Assembly (NCBI RefSeq): GCF_021462225.1
Contig: NC_061817.1
Coordinates: forward strand, 7,041,327-7,105,326
From: Girardinichthys multiradiatus
Lineage: Eukaryota > Chordata > Actinopteri > Cyprinodontiformes > Goodeidae
Reading direction: 5' to 3'
Length of the DNA stretch: 64,000 nt
In this document: positions 12,560 through 25,279 of the stretch, one piece after another
Layout of the letters: each line of letters opens with the position of its first letter
How positions within the stretch are numbered: the stretch's first letter is position 1
Notes under the pieces: model-generated
The model's input: the letters and a program-made list of their open reading frames with translations, nothing else
Told to the model about the DNA's origin: nothing
The model's database searches: none
Position numbers and translations under genes: made by a program

Positions 12560-13545
12560 TCATACAGTGCCGTGCAAAAGTATGATTGTATGTTGTTTTT
12601 TTGTAGTTTAGTTTTTTGGTAGATTGCACCCATAAACTGAAAAATGTTTTATTGGGATTTTATGTTATGAACCAATACAAAATAGTGCATAATTGAGGTG
12701 GAAGTTAAATCATTTCATTTATTTTTTTGTTTTGTTTGTCTGAATCTGAAAAGCGTGGCAACCCCTGAGTCACTATTGTATAGAGCCTATTTTATTGAAT
12801 AAAAGCTGCAATTCTTTCGAGGTATGTCTCAACTGGCTTTACATATTTAGAGACTGTCAATTGTATTAATGTCTGGACTTTGACTGGGTCATCCTAACAA
12901 AGGTCTTCTGCAGCCTGTAGCAGTGTTTTTCTTCTAGGATTACCCCTACAGCTAACCTCCCTTCAGACTAGGTTCCTTGCCATTGTTAAAGAAATGTATC
13001 CCCACAGTGTGTATGATGAATTCACAATGATGTGTGGTGTTAGTTTCTCTCCACACACAGTGTTTGCTTGTAGGACAAAAATTTTACATTTTGATCTCAT
13101 CTGACCAGGGTAGCTTTTTCCACATGTTTACTGTGACCCCAACAAAGCATGTGGCAAACTTGAAACTGGACTTCTCATTGCTTTCGGTAAACAGTGGTGT
13201 TCTTCTTGCCACTCTTCCCGTTTGTGGAGTGCACAATTAATGATATTCCGGTAAACATATTTGCCCACCTTCATTATAGATCTCTGCAACTCCTCCAGAG
13301 TAACCCCGGGACTCTTGGTTGCTTCTTTAATTAACAATCACCTTAACCGGCCACTCAGTTTAGGTGGTAAATTACAAACAGGGGGACTCCGTTCCTTAAT
13401 TAAATGACTTCTGTGGGCCAGCGGTTGTACGAAATTTAATTTAGAAGTATCTGAGAAAAGGAGGCTGAATACAAATATATGCCACTCTTTTGAAACATAA
13501 AAAAAAAAAACCACTTTCCTTCCATTTTACAATTGCATACTACTG
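12560..13545 (-). mobile_element. Tc1/mariner family-2 remnant
   Basis: The left edge carries GTGCCGTGCAAAAGTATGA and the right edge runs to the complement of the same terminal region near 13500-13545. On the minus strand 13128-13337 encodes LIKEATKSPGVTLEELQRS, the second half of the DNA-binding region of a Tc1 transposase, followed by INCALHKREEW. The central catalytic region is largely deleted: about 980 bp remain of an element normally near 1.6 kb. Frameshifts make it non-functional. Confidence 0.75.
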
Positions 13546-13649
13546 AAACTGAAACACCTGTCATTTTAGTGTGGAAGGTTTCATGGCTAAATTGGACCAG
13601 CCTGGTAGCCAGTCTTCATTGATTGCACATTGCACCAGTAAGAGCAGAG

Positions 13650-14560
13650 TGTGAAGGTTCAATTAGCAGGGTAAAAGCACAGTTTTGCTCAAAATATTGA
13701 AATGCACACAACATTATGGGTGACATACCAGAGTTCAAAAGAGGACAAATTGTTGGTGCACGTCTTGCTGGCGCATCTGTGACCAAGACAGCAAGTCATT
13801 GTGATGTATCAAGAGCCACGGTATCCAGGGTAATGTCAGCATACCACCAAAAAGGACGAACCACATCCAACAAGATTAACTGTGGACGCAAGAGGAAGCT
13901 GTCTGAAAGGGATGTTCGGGTGCTAACCCGGATTGTATCCAAAAATATAAAACCACGGCTGCCCAAATCACGGCAGAATTAAATGTGCACCTCAACTCTC
14001 CTGTTTCCACCAGAACTGTCCGTCGGGAGCTCCGCAGGGTCAATATACACGGCCGGGCTGCTATAGCCAAACCTTTGGTCACTCATGCCAATGCCAAACG
14101 TCGGTTTCAATGGTGCAAGGAGCACAAATCTTGGGCTGTGGACAATGTGAAACATGTATTGTTCTCTGATGAGTCCACCTTTACTGTTTTCCCCACATCC
14201 GAGAGAGTTACGGTGTGGAGAAGCCCCAAAGAAGTGTACCACCCAGACTGTTGCATGCCCAGAGTGAAGCATGGGGGTGGATCAGTGATGGTTTGGGCTG
14301 CCATATCATGGCATTCCCTTGGCCCAATACTTGTGCTAGATGGGCGCGTCACTGCCAAGGACTACCAAACCATTCTTGAGGACCATGTGCATCCAATGGT
14401 TCAAACATTGTATCCTGAAGGCGGTGCCATGTATCAGGATGACAATGCACCAATATACATAGCAAAACTGGTGAAAAATTGGTTTGATGAACATGAAAGT
14501 GAAGTTGAACATCTTCCATGGCCTGCACAGTCACCAGATCTAAGTGTCTGTCTGTGACAT
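13650..14560 (+). mobile_element. Tc1/mariner family-4 element, 3'-truncated
   Basis: The element carries a transposase pseudogene (listed separately) and upstream non-coding DNA. Homology stops abruptly after SPDL at about 14535, just before the third catalytic residue, where unrelated sequence begins. No right-hand inverted repeat was found. Confidence 0.75.
13716..14552 (+). pseudogene. Tc1-type DD34E transposase, frameshifted and truncated
   Basis: The first segment (13716-13979) encodes the N-terminal helix-turn-helix DNA-binding region (FKRGQIVGARLAGASVTKT, then SRATVSRV) and a basic GRKRKLS hook. A frameshift near 13950-13985 moves the rest to another frame (13985-14554), which reads HLNSPVSTRTVRRELRRVNI, then VLFSDESTFTV with the first catalytic Asp, KHGGGSVMVWAAI, and MYQDDNAP with the second. 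The chain ends at PAQSPDLSVCL, so the Asn-x-x-Glu block with the third acidic residue is missing. Transposases of this type bind the terminal repeats and cut and paste the element into TA sites; this copy cannot. Confidence 0.85.
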
Positions 14561-16383
14561 AGATTCCCAATAAAATACATTAAAGATGTCAAGACAGTCA
14601 TCCAATCTTGAGTTGCAGGTGTTGGACCACTTGTGTGCTGAATATTGGACCATTTGTACGTTGCTGGATGCCACTATGCTGTTCAGCGTCATCAGCCATT
14701 TTGTACCCCAGGATAGTCCGCTACTACAAATCCCTACTACAAATGATGTCACAGTGGGCTATATAACATACTGCCCACCATTGCTTTTCACGCTGGAAAC
14801 CGAGACGCAGTTACCACGCAACTGGAGCATCACTCTGGAGAAGAAATCCCATGTGGACTTTCATTCATTCTCCCCCCGTTGGCCAACGAGAAGAAAAATT
14901 CATGAAAGATGTTTCTGGAATAGGAAGGCCAGAAATTTCACTTTACCGATCGAAGACGTGAGTTTACACGTAACAGAAGAAAAACCCCACGGAGGGTTCA
15001 AGGAGACAGAATCGCCATCCTTGTTTTTATTCCAGTCAACTGTTGACGGTCCGTCATATCGTTCCTTTTCGCCAAGGAGGCCAGAGGACGAAACTGACCG
15101 CTCTCCTGAGTTATCCACAGACGTGTGCAAACTTTTCCCCCTCCTCTCTCTCTCTGTTCAGAGGAGACAACACCAAGTAATACCATGTTATTTTCTTTTT
15201 CTTTTTTAGAAATAGCTTGGGCAGGATAGAGTGGGATTTTAGGGCGATTTAGAATCGCCACTTATAGTCCAATGTGTTCTAAATTATATGTGCATGCAAT
15301 ATTTCATTGAAACTTTGATTGCTGTTGGACATCTGAAGGCTGGCTGTGCTTTTCAAGCTGTGTGTGTTTTGCTGTGTTGTTTTAACACCTGAGAGGAAGT
15401 TCAGGGTACATTTTAAAGTTACACCGTTAGAATTTCATGGTGAAACTCTACCATTTTCTTTGTCTGCACCCTGCAACTGGTTGCCGCCAAACGTTTTATG
15501 AATCTTTGTGTGTCCCCTGAGCTACAACTGTGGGGGGTTTTATGACTTTGTGACTTGTCGAGCTACATCTCTGTAGGGCTGCTCCCAAAGCTCCGCTCAG
15601 CACCACATTATCACTTGTTGCCATAACTGCTGGTTGGATTTTCATGCACACTCATGAAGTTTTGTTTTGTTTTATTCTGTTTAGTTAGATATTTTACTCT
15701 TTAATGTAGAACTTTGCATGTTTGATTTGGTGAAGATTATTGAATTGGAAGAGCGTGGTGTGTTAGGGCTGTTGATTTAATAAATATTCACGTTGATAAA
15801 GGGAGAGTGTTTGCGTTTATTTTGAGCAAGAGTGATTTGTCAGTCAAAATAAAGTTGAAGATCCTCCACCTGTGGTGAAACAGTTGATTAAACAGTAACA
15901 TCTAGTAATAGTTATCAATTATTACTGAAAATTTAACAATTGTTATCAAGGACTTTGAGCCACACATTACAACACCAGAGGACATCTCTGATTTCGATTA
16001 ATAAATAAGGATTTTTGGTTAAGAAAATAATTTTTTTCAAATTATGATTTTAAATTATAACTCTTGATAAATATTAATTAATCAATAATCATAATTCTAA
16101 AACAGGTGCTGGCAACAAAATGATTCCAAATGGTCAAGAACACGGTCATGACATGAAAGTGAAAAAAAAAAGATAAAGGGTTTGATGAGGAAAGAAAAAG
16201 GCTGCTCAAGGCAATATGCCCCCAAAGTGCCCCCCTGATGACAAAAGTGAACATGTCTATCCGTCGGCTGGCAGCAATCAAGGCAGCTCCATGGATCTGT
16301 CAGCGTGTTTCCATCCTGCTCATTACCAGTCCAGGACACAGCTCAGCTGAAATCACCAGGCTACCAGGCTGCAGTGATGTGTG
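14561..16383. other. Unclassified sequence with a long open frame; probably repeat-derived
   Basis: A 207-codon open frame (14586-15209, +) shows no domain I recognise. Around 14757-14766 there is a TATATAAC motif, with a GTGAGT donor-like site at about 14959 and very AT-rich DNA from 15660 to 16100. This layout could be a retroelement leader or long terminal repeat, but no matching second copy is in the window, so no class is assigned. It starts exactly where the preceding Tc1 pseudogene is cut off. Confidence 0.35.
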
Positions 16384-16389
16384 ACTTAC

Positions 16390-16502
16390 CTTCAGCTCGG
16401 GTGGTGAACGGGAAGTCTCCGGGTCGCTTGGCTGAGAACTGGCCCCCGAGAGAAGTCATTAGAAAGCAAAGGCTGAAGAAGCCGACCCCAGCTACAAAGA
16501 CC
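16390..16502 (-). CDS. mgat5b: mgat5b coding exon 2: membrane anchor of N-acetylglucosaminyltransferase Vb/IX
   Basis: MGAT5B is a Golgi enzyme that adds beta-1,6-linked GlcNAc to mannose of N-glycans and O-mannosyl glycans, mainly in brain. This 113-nt exon (37 codons plus 1 nt each side) encodes VFVAGVGFF, then SLCFLMTSLGGQFSAKR, PGDFPFTTRAE. That is the type II transmembrane segment and start of the stem, and agrees with my memory of vertebrate MGAT5B. The splice sites are strong: a pyrimidine-rich tract ending TTCAG just before 16502, and AAG|GTAAGT at 16390/16389. It joins exon 1 in phase (AG|G makes Arg) and ends in phase 1. Exon 3 and the catalytic domain are not in the window and should lie to the left. 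The paralogue MGAT5 has a different N terminus. Confidence 0.87.
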
Positions 16503-19500
16503 CTGAAGGGTACAGACAAGAGGGCTCATCAGTTTACAAAAAAAGCTATTTAAAAGGTAAGGGCAGGAGAAGAAAACAACAAAATGAGCCAGGTGATGTA
16601 TTCTAAAGCTGAAAAGTTCAAGTGGAGCATAGAATAAGTGCTCTGTCATGTGTGTGGATTTACAAAGCGTGAACAAATTTCTCAAGCTTCATATTGTACC
16701 AACCAAGGGGCAAAGAAGCATTGTGTACTTGCCTGATTGTCTCATTTGAAATGAACCATTATGTGGATAGATTTCCAGCATCACACTGTGCTCAATGGGT
16801 GACAGTATAAAATAAAAACATTCATCCAAAGATGAATGTGTGCCATGTTTTACAGAAATCAGCAAACATTTGCCTGCTTCTCGATCGCTTTGGAGTAATT
16901 TTCTAAAAAAACTGACTCGCTGGAATGCTCGGCCAGTCGTGCTGGGAAAAGGTTTGGAAGCAGTCCTTTCATGAGGCAAAGCTGCAGGATGGATTGTCAC
17001 ACTTTCGCTGCAGACCTACTTCCTCTAACATTCTTTTTTTCATAGGGCAGAAAACTGACACAAGAGAGGGTACATTGAGCCAACCAGAGCATAACTAATA
17101 TCTGCATTAAAATTCTGAAAAACTCACTTTTTAAGCACAAACATGGATACTCACATCAGGGATTATGCACCTTCCACTGAATACGACAACATCACTTTGT
17201 TTAAGTTAAATAAGATTTACAGAACTGGTCATCTGTCCTAATTATAAATCTTAAACACATTTTTATCCAACTGTTCTATTTTTTTAAAACTGGTACAATT
17301 GTAAAACAAACAAGTCCAGTGAATTTTAAAATCAGGAATTAGGGGTGCTGGGTTTCCTATCTAATCAGTGTCAAAGCTACACATATAGACTCAAAGACTA
17401 TACACACACACCCACTAATATCTCGTTAAATCTCCCTTATCAACTTACTGTAAAACTACATACATATTGCAGCTTGCAGCATTTTGTCACATGCTGCTGG
17501 CTGGATATTTGGTCAGATGTTCTATCAGAAATGGCAAAAATAATTTAAATTGATACATTTCTCTAGCATGGATCTGACTTTTAAGCATAGTCTGTACATT
17601 TTCAATGGGGCTGAAGTCAGGTCAAAATTCAATACCTTTCATTCTGCCTGTTTTATCCATTGTGAAACCAGTTTATACCTAACTTTGATGAAGTTTCAAC
17701 CGTCTGACCCAAAATGTCCCCTTCAGATCAAAAGGTAATTTGTAAGCATTTTCAGAAACAACCCAGGAATCAACAAGTCTATTGTAAACTGGAAGATACT
17801 GGAACACCATTTTTAATGTCCACAGTAAAGAGAGTTTAATGTCATCATGGACTTTAGAGATTGCTGAAACTAAAGATACACCTGCTTTAAAACAGACACC
17901 TTCAACTATGACTGGAATTGCCAGCTGCCTACATAAACTAGTCAAATACCTTCCAGAGAAACGTTTTGTGGTCAGAGGAGAGGAGCAATGTGAAAACAAT
18001 AATAAGAAGAATGTTGGGAAAAGTCCAGGTGAGGCTTTCAAACTAAGGAACACTGTCAAGCATGGTAGTGGTAGCATCCTGTTTCACTGCCATTTATAGT
18101 GGGTGTAATGCACAAAAAGGTTTTAACAACGAAGAAGGAGAACTTACTCCAAATTAATGAACTTTATCTTGAATCAGAAGGTAGATGTTTAAATATTTGA
18201 CAATATTTGGGCCATGTTTCAAAGTTGAGCCTGTGCTGGTAAACCAACCAGTTTAAATGAGCTCTACCAATTCTGAAAAGAAGGTTGGTCAAACATTGAG
18301 CCAGAAAAATGTCAGGAACTCTCGGTTGGTTATAAAAATCGTGTGGTTGGTACGAAACATGTTATGAAACATTAATCTAAATTTTAGGGGGAGGTGTATT
18401 TATAGATTTCAATGCATATGCATAATTTTTACCCTGTGTGGATAGGAGAAAATCTAAGATAAATGTTCACCCAACCGTTGTTTTTAAAATGCATTGGACT
18501 TTTTTCTTGTTACCTACCCAACCTAACCTTAAAAAACAATGTTTTAAATGCATCACGATAAGCCAAAAATAACTTATGATTACTGGCAAAGGTGTATATA
18601 AGCTACAGATTTTTAATAGATTCCATTGCTTTGCATGTTTAACATCCCCTCATCTTGGACAAAAAAAAAACAAAAAACATAAAGACACTGCAAAGTTGAA
18701 TTTCCACATGTATTATCAGTGGATTTCCAATTATGCAAAGCTGCGAGCCACAAAGTTTGGGACATCTTGTTGAGCTCAGTAGTTTTTATGATGTGTCTGC
18801 TTGTTTGGCTCTCACTCTTTCCCCATGCAGCTGCTGGGAGAGTGAAAGACTTTGGAGCTGAGTAAGCAAACCTTAATTGTAGAGTAGCCTGTGCCCTGTC
18901 GTCCCAATTAATCCAAATGGTCTGAACTTGCAAGATTTACTGCGCTGAAAAGAATAACTCATCACTAATTTAAAAATGCAGCGTGCAACATTACCGTCAT
19001 TTCTTACCCTCTCTGTTCAAAGTCAATCAATGCTCACTGACAGATAATTTCTGCTTAAATTTACGAAATCATATGGAATTTATTTAACCGATTCTATAGC
19101 CATGTTATTGATGAATTTACATTTTTCTTTATAAAGAAATGCCTCTCCAAACACTGGACGTCAATAGACATCTGTTTACGGCTACTTAAAATAGTCCAAT
19201 TCTCGCCCAGAAAAATACATGAATATTGTACTTCTTTAGCCAATAGGACCCGCAAAAAAAAATACTCAAAAAAAAGATGTTGAATATCAGGCTCAGTTGG
19301 GCTGATTGATCAACCATAACCACATTTTATTCACATTTAGAGATCAATGGAGGTCTTTATGTAGACGTTTTTCGCAGTTTACTTTTCAACCTGATTTTTA
19401 CGTTGTTTAGATTTCTTTTTCTACATCTATTCAACAAAAAAAAAACCTAAACATTTAGAAAGAAAAAAATGTATATCACTGAAATCCATCTAATTTGATT

Positions 19501-19578
19501 ACCATCCATGCAGTTGAGTATCTAACAATGATTTGATGGTAGTTTGGTTTTGACTCCGAAAACAGACAGTGATCTCAC
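16503..19578 (-). other. mgat5b: mgat5b first coding intron
   Basis: A 3.1-kb intron between the two recognised coding exons, with donor CAG|GTGAGA at 19579/19578 and acceptor before 16502. It contains a Tc1 remnant (about 17740-18450). A stretch of ordinary complexity at 18700-18960 includes ATTATGCAAAG, an octamer-like word, and might be regulatory. No other exon was recognised. Confidence 0.75.
17740..18450 (+). mobile_element. Tc1/mariner remnant, family unclear
   Basis: In shifting plus-strand frames the sequence gives NKSIVNWK-like and GEAF...NTVKHGSGSIL pieces. The latter matches the KGEAFNPKNTVPTVKHGGGS block upstream of the second catalytic Asp of Tc1 transposases. All frames are broken and no terminal repeat is recognised, so the limits are approximate. 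Confidence 0.5.
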
Positions 19579-19646
19579 CTGAATGGTTTGAAAGTGACGG
19601 GGCATCTCCTCGCCATCATGGAAAGCTCGCCGATGCTCGCAGTCAT
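19579..19646 (-). CDS. mgat5b: mgat5b coding exon 1: start codon and cytosolic tail
   Basis: The reading frame begins with ATG at 19646-19644 and encodes MTASIGELSM, then MARRCPVTFKPF plus two bases (AG) that join exon 2 to give Arg. The basic RRC-VT-PFR pattern just before the membrane segment matches the N terminus I recall for vertebrate MGAT5B. The donor is CAG|GTGAGA. The ATG has A at -3, a good initiation context. A second ATG lies 7 nt upstream (19653) in another frame. It has C at -3 and would read 61 codons across both exons to a TGA at 16394-16392; only the downstream frame gives the conserved protein. Both the frame and the phase agreement with exon 2 support this start. Confidence 0.83.
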
Positions 19647-20030
19647 TTTCCATCAGTGAAGAGAGTTTCAGATCCAACTGACATCCCGCTTGTCTGCGCT
19701 GAAAGTCGTGTCAAAACCCAGAGTTTCCAATCCCGCTCCTGACAAATCTGCGGAGAGTGCGTTCAAACACCTCCTACCTCACCCCGCAGATAGACGTCCG
19801 TGCGCAACTTCAGTTGAGACCCTGCGGCAGCCTCCAACAAACAGCAGGTAGACTGCTGAAAATATTTAGCAGTAGTCCTTTAATGAGTTAGGATTCAAAT
19901 CTCCAGGGAATAAAGTGGCACGGAGGGCAGTGAGGCAGGGCTGCCGAGTTCGGTTGAATCCTGATACACCGACATAACTGTCTTTGTAAGAGCAGAGCTG
20001 CGGCTTATTTACTGATAGCGCCATCTAATG
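19647..20030 (-). promoter_or_regulatory. mgat5b: Candidate mgat5b 5' UTR and promoter region
   Basis: Upstream of the start codon on the minus strand, 19650-19830 is richer in GC and CpG than its surroundings (for example GCGCACGGACGTC on the minus strand). This fits the 5' UTR and core promoter of a vertebrate gene. No TATA box was found in this orientation. The transcription start cannot be fixed from sequence alone, so the interval is approximate. Confidence 0.45.
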
Positions 20031-20295
20031 ATCAACTCTGGTGAACCAAAGCAGGGTTTTCCGAGTCTAAACTCTTACTTTGTTCTCAAAACTTCAGTAA
20101 TAGGTTCTTCAACTACCAGTATTCGTACGGACATTTTAACACAGTCACAGACTTGTTTTCAGTTTGTTGTGTTAGATCATTAAAACACCATAAAAAGAAG
20201 AAAAGAAAATGGCACTACATGTAGTGGCGCCCCGGGCGCAACTACTAAGGTATAAAAGTGGAAAAGCCTTCCTTGTCATTGCATTAATCACACGC

Positions 20296-20896
<601 letters not shown>

Positions 20897-23095
20897 CAGA
20901 CTCAACTTGCAAAACTAAGCAAATAATAGTCAAAACAGTTTCAAACAAGTTGATATTCAAAAAACCAAATATGGAGGAGTATCACAAACTTTGATCAGAA
21001 ATTCCAATATGGCTGCCAAGGATTTAAAACTTTGTGATAGCTACATTGAAAAACTGTTTATTTTCCGAGCACTCGTTTAGGGCACATGTTGTGTCAGTGT
21101 TCGAAAATAAAAAAGTTGATAAAGATATTATTATTATCTAGTATCGCTAAAACCAATTCATTTTTTTAGCCAGAAACTGGAGAAGTGTTAAGTTGGGTTT
21201 GATGTCATTCCCAGGCTCAAGTTCCAACTTTGTGACATAAATGGAACATAACATAAAAAGTCACCAGCATGATTCTGTTTCACTCTAATCTGTTTTAGTA
21301 AATAGGTAGCGCTAAAAAAAAAATTCCCCTGAACTTCTTTTTTGAGGAGTTTCTGATGAAGCAAATGTTAATGTGTCTGAATAACTGATCTTTCTGGTTG
21401 TTGGTGTTTATTAGTTCTACACCACAGTTATTTTGTTTTTCTTAATCTTACAAATGACTACCAAATCCTCTACACAGTACTGCTAATGGCAGCCCAGGTA
21501 CCATTGGAACCATGAAAAACCATGGGTCTAACACAAACCCATAAAAATCAATGGAATGCCTGCAATATTAAGCAATGGCCAGACCAGAAAAAACATTAAA
21601 TGAAAAAAGCAAGGCTCACAAAACTGAAATGAAATGATTTCTTAAAACTAAATGAATTAAGTCAAATGTTCATCATAGCTTGAACTGGCTGGGTTCCTTG
21701 ATATCTCTCCATACAGGAGATTAATTCCTCAAATAAAATCACATCACTCACGGGAAGAAGAAGGACAAAAAATTCTGCTAAGGGAAACTAACTACAGTAT
21801 AATGATTTTAAATTTGCCCACACAACTGAGCGAATCATATCGAAGCCCTATAATTGCCTCTTTAGTTATCAGTATATCAAGACAAAGTGCCCAGAGAGCT
21901 GTCTTTGTATGTAACAGTGTGGAACAAAATCCTGTTGTGAGTGGCCTTTTAGCAAAGAAAAATTTGATGTTGCCCTGTCTTGCACTCCTACTAGCTGGAA
22001 AACATGATTAAGAGATTTTGAAATTAAACCGCCGCATTGCAGAGACATCAGCTGGACGTTTTGCTTGGAGGGCCTTGCAATGGACAGAAATGGTCGAACA
22101 CACTTAAATGTTGAATTGTTTGTCCGTTTAATAAAAAGTAGATCAGTGCCCACTGGGTCTATGACATGATGCTACAGTGAGTGCTCTTTAATTGGGCAAA
22201 GCCCTGAAAGATGCAGTGTTTAAGTTGGAGGGAAAATTATGGAACCCTCACAGAGAACAAGAGGCTCCGGTCGAAGTTAATGTACCCCGAATGTAAACTG
22301 GTCACTAAAACATGTGCTGGTAAATAAAGCCAATAGAATGCCTTAGGAAAAGCAAATAGACAGCAGTGACAGACATGAGGGCTGAAAGCTATGATCGTTC
22401 TAGGTCAAACAGAAATACTGATCTTTGCTTGAAAGAAAGAAATTGCATTACGGTTTTTTCATATTAAAAATGTTTGTTTTTATATAAAGAGCAATTAAAC
22501 ATCTGACAGTATTTTAAGTTCTTTAACTATGGATCTTACCTCTTCCCCTGTGTTCCATGTTTTTGTCTATACAGAGAATTAGGTGCGGTGAAACCTTCCT
22601 AGACACTTCAGCACCGTGGATAGCTCCAAGTTAAAACACACCGCAGCTCAGCAGCGACACTCAGTGGCAGGTAAACTACATACAGCAAGAGGGTGGCAAA
22701 CATGTATTTTTATTTTATGTGCATTTTTTTTATTTAATTCTAGTAACCTAAATAATGTAATAATAATTCAGTAATATCCATGAATGCTTTTTGACTTCTT
22801 TTTGAACAGAAACGCAAAAATGTCATTGTGCAGCCATAAGTTGCCATAAGTTGATGAGTTTCTCAGTGGCCTTGGAAAAAAAGACGTAACAATTTAAAGA
22901 AATATAGAAGTTAAAAATAAAATTCATTGAGACGTGTTGTGACATTTTTTTTATAATCAGGTAAAAAAAAAAAAACACTATCAATAAACCACTCTCTATG
23001 ATCAATGATAGCACTTAATTGCAGTAAAGATTTTGCATAGATTTACTAAAATTTGCTGAAATTATTTTTTTTCTCTTTATGATTTATAGTTTGTT
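20897..23095. other. No gene recognised
   Basis: AT-rich intergenic DNA with only short open frames. Nothing with a recognisable domain, splice pattern or named repeat was seen. A stretch at 22570-22680 (CACCGCAGCTCAGCAGCGACACT) is GC-richer but unassigned. Confidence 0.4.
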
Positions 23096-23099
23096 TTCA

Positions 23100-23470
23100 T
23101 TATTGTTGTCCTTTGAATCCAAATCAGAATGTCCTTAATTGGCATTGTCACAAGTACAATAAAATAGAGAAAACAGCTATGTGGTCAGTGCATGAACCAT
23201 ACATAATTTCCGTTAAACTGAAAAATAGAAGCTGTTGTTAAAAAGATCAAATAAAAGCACATGTACACACATTCATACTGATGGCACATTCTCATTATTG
23301 CATCTTCCTTTGCATTCTGGCAGTGCTGAGTTTAGCTGTTAGATAGAAACTGTTTCTGAATTTGTTTGTCCGTCCTTTAATTGATCTGTAGCGTCTGCCT
23401 GAAGGTAACAGTTCAAACCAGGTGAGAAGTGTCCTTTATGATGTTATAGGCTTTTTTATATTATGGGCTT
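23100..23470 (-). mobile_element. LINE 3' tail (CR1/L2-like group), antisense
   Basis: Read on the minus strand it ends GTACTTGTGACAATGCC...ATTCTGATTTGGATTC, the kind of 3' end carried by fish CR1/L2-group LINEs, where a short GATTCT-type repeat replaces a poly(A) tail. The upstream part contains the complement of GTAGCGTCTGCCTGAAGGTAACAG. No reverse-transcriptase coding sequence remains. Confidence 0.5.
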
Positions 23471-24954
23471 TAATGTTTTTGCTTAGCTGAACTGATCAAT
23501 ACATTTAGTCAGTGGCAATTGTGGGGGAAAAAATCCCTAGTTCATGTCAGAGGTCACAAGAGAATGGGCTGACTTCTTCGGGATGGCAAAAAGGCAATAG
23601 TAGCTCAAATAAACAATTGTTACAATTAAGGTATGCTGAACACCATCTGTAAATGCCAACATGTCAAATCTTGAAGCAGATGGGCTACAGCAGCAGAGGA
23701 CCACACAGGGGACCACTCTTCTCAACTAAGAACTGAAAACTAAAGCTATAAAATACAGTCTCATCCAAATGGGAATAACAGATTCAAAAAATGTTTTCTA
23801 GTTTCCTGAGTCACAACTTCAGCTGCAACATTACAAAGGTAGAGTCAGAATTTGGCGTAAAACTAATTAAAGCATGGATCCTTCCTGCCTTGTCTCAACG
23901 ACTGAGGTGGTTGTTGTTATGGTGTGGGGGCAATTTCTTGGCACTTCTCCAGACCCTTAATACCAACTGTGCAATGTTTAAATGTCATACGCTTCCTGAG
24001 TATTGCTGTTGATCATGTTCATCCTTTTATGACCACAGTGTACTCATCTTCCGGTGGGTATCTCCTGTAGGATAATTCAACATATCACCAAGATCAAAGA
24101 GCTTATATATTTTTATGAAATTCTCTGAATCAGGAAACATCAGACCATGAAACAACAATTAAAAAAAAACCTCTGGTGTTTAATCAGGAAAATAAAAACA
24201 AAAGTTAGAAAAAAATCTATTCCATTAAAAATTATTCCCCCTTTAAACTTCAGCTCCACCAACCTTCAGGAAAAACTCTGGGATTTCTCAAAAATACTTT
24301 GGTGATTTATTGCTCTTTAGCATAACAATTTGAATAAATTCAACCTAGGCATGGGATATGCTAAATTTATTAACTGCCCTTGACTGTTTTACTTGAGGAA
24401 ATATTCTCTTTAGCTTCTTAAACAGCTTAACATTTGTGTCTTAACAAATCTCCAAATTATTCACCACTGAACCTTGCTTGAGTGCTGGCGTTGAGTGTTA
24501 AAGATATCAGTCGAAATGGTTTGACCGAACAAGAATCTACAGTCAGAATTTTGCACCTTTTGAAATAAAGAGAGAAATAATTGAAACATCTGATGGCTTT
24601 AAAACCAAGGACACTACCAACAACTAAAACCTCTCATGTGATCTTTTTTCTATTTCCATTTCTTTTCTCTTTACTGGTATTTTGTAGATTAAAGTAGATT
24701 TGTGGATTGTATATGTTTTTTTTATATGTATCAAAAGGTTTTTGTTTTCTGTTTTTCCCTAAGTTTGTGATTTTCTGCGTCTTTCTCTCCGTGAACCTTT
24801 TGCCCCTGCTTAATTACCATTATATGTTGTTTCACAGAAATCCTTTACTATGCCTCTGCATCTCTTGTTTCTTATTTTTTCTCAAATGTCTCTGTTCGTC
24901 TAATTCTCCCCATTTATGGATTTTTAAATATTTTGACTGAAAAACCTTAATTTC
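23471..24954. other. No gene recognised
   Basis: AT-rich DNA. Short frames only. Part of 23860-24300 may be very old Tc1-like DNA (ACCTCCTTT-like and CTCCACCAACC pieces), but the signal is too weak to call. Confidence 0.35.
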
Positions 24955-25279
24955 ATAAAAACTGTTGCAAAAATATTAATTAACCGATTTAGCTTAAAAA
25001 CCACAAATTGTAAATTTTGTTCCAATGATTTTATGTGATGGATCGAGACAATATAGTGCATAGGAGAATGGAGAAAGGAATATGTTACATGGTTTTCTAC
25101 ATAAAAAAAAAAAATCTAAAAAGTGTGGGTTGTATTCATATTCAGTGGCCCTGAGGCAATACTTAGTAGAACCACCTTTTTGCTTGAATTACAGCTGTCT
25201 TTGGGTTTTTTCCTGTTTTAAGGCAAAACCTAGGTCCAGTCTCTTTGCTTTGCCGGCCTTAAACAGACTATTTTCTGTT

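Noticed and set aside
14586..15209. 207-codon open frame as a host gene
   Set aside because: No domain, no credible start context or exon neighbours, and it adjoins truncated transposon DNA; kept only as an unclassified block.
20248..20260. GTATAAAAG box near the microsatellite as the mgat5b promoter
   Set aside because: It is oriented on the plus strand, opposite to mgat5b, and lies between the gene and the microsatellite with no plus-strand gene after it.
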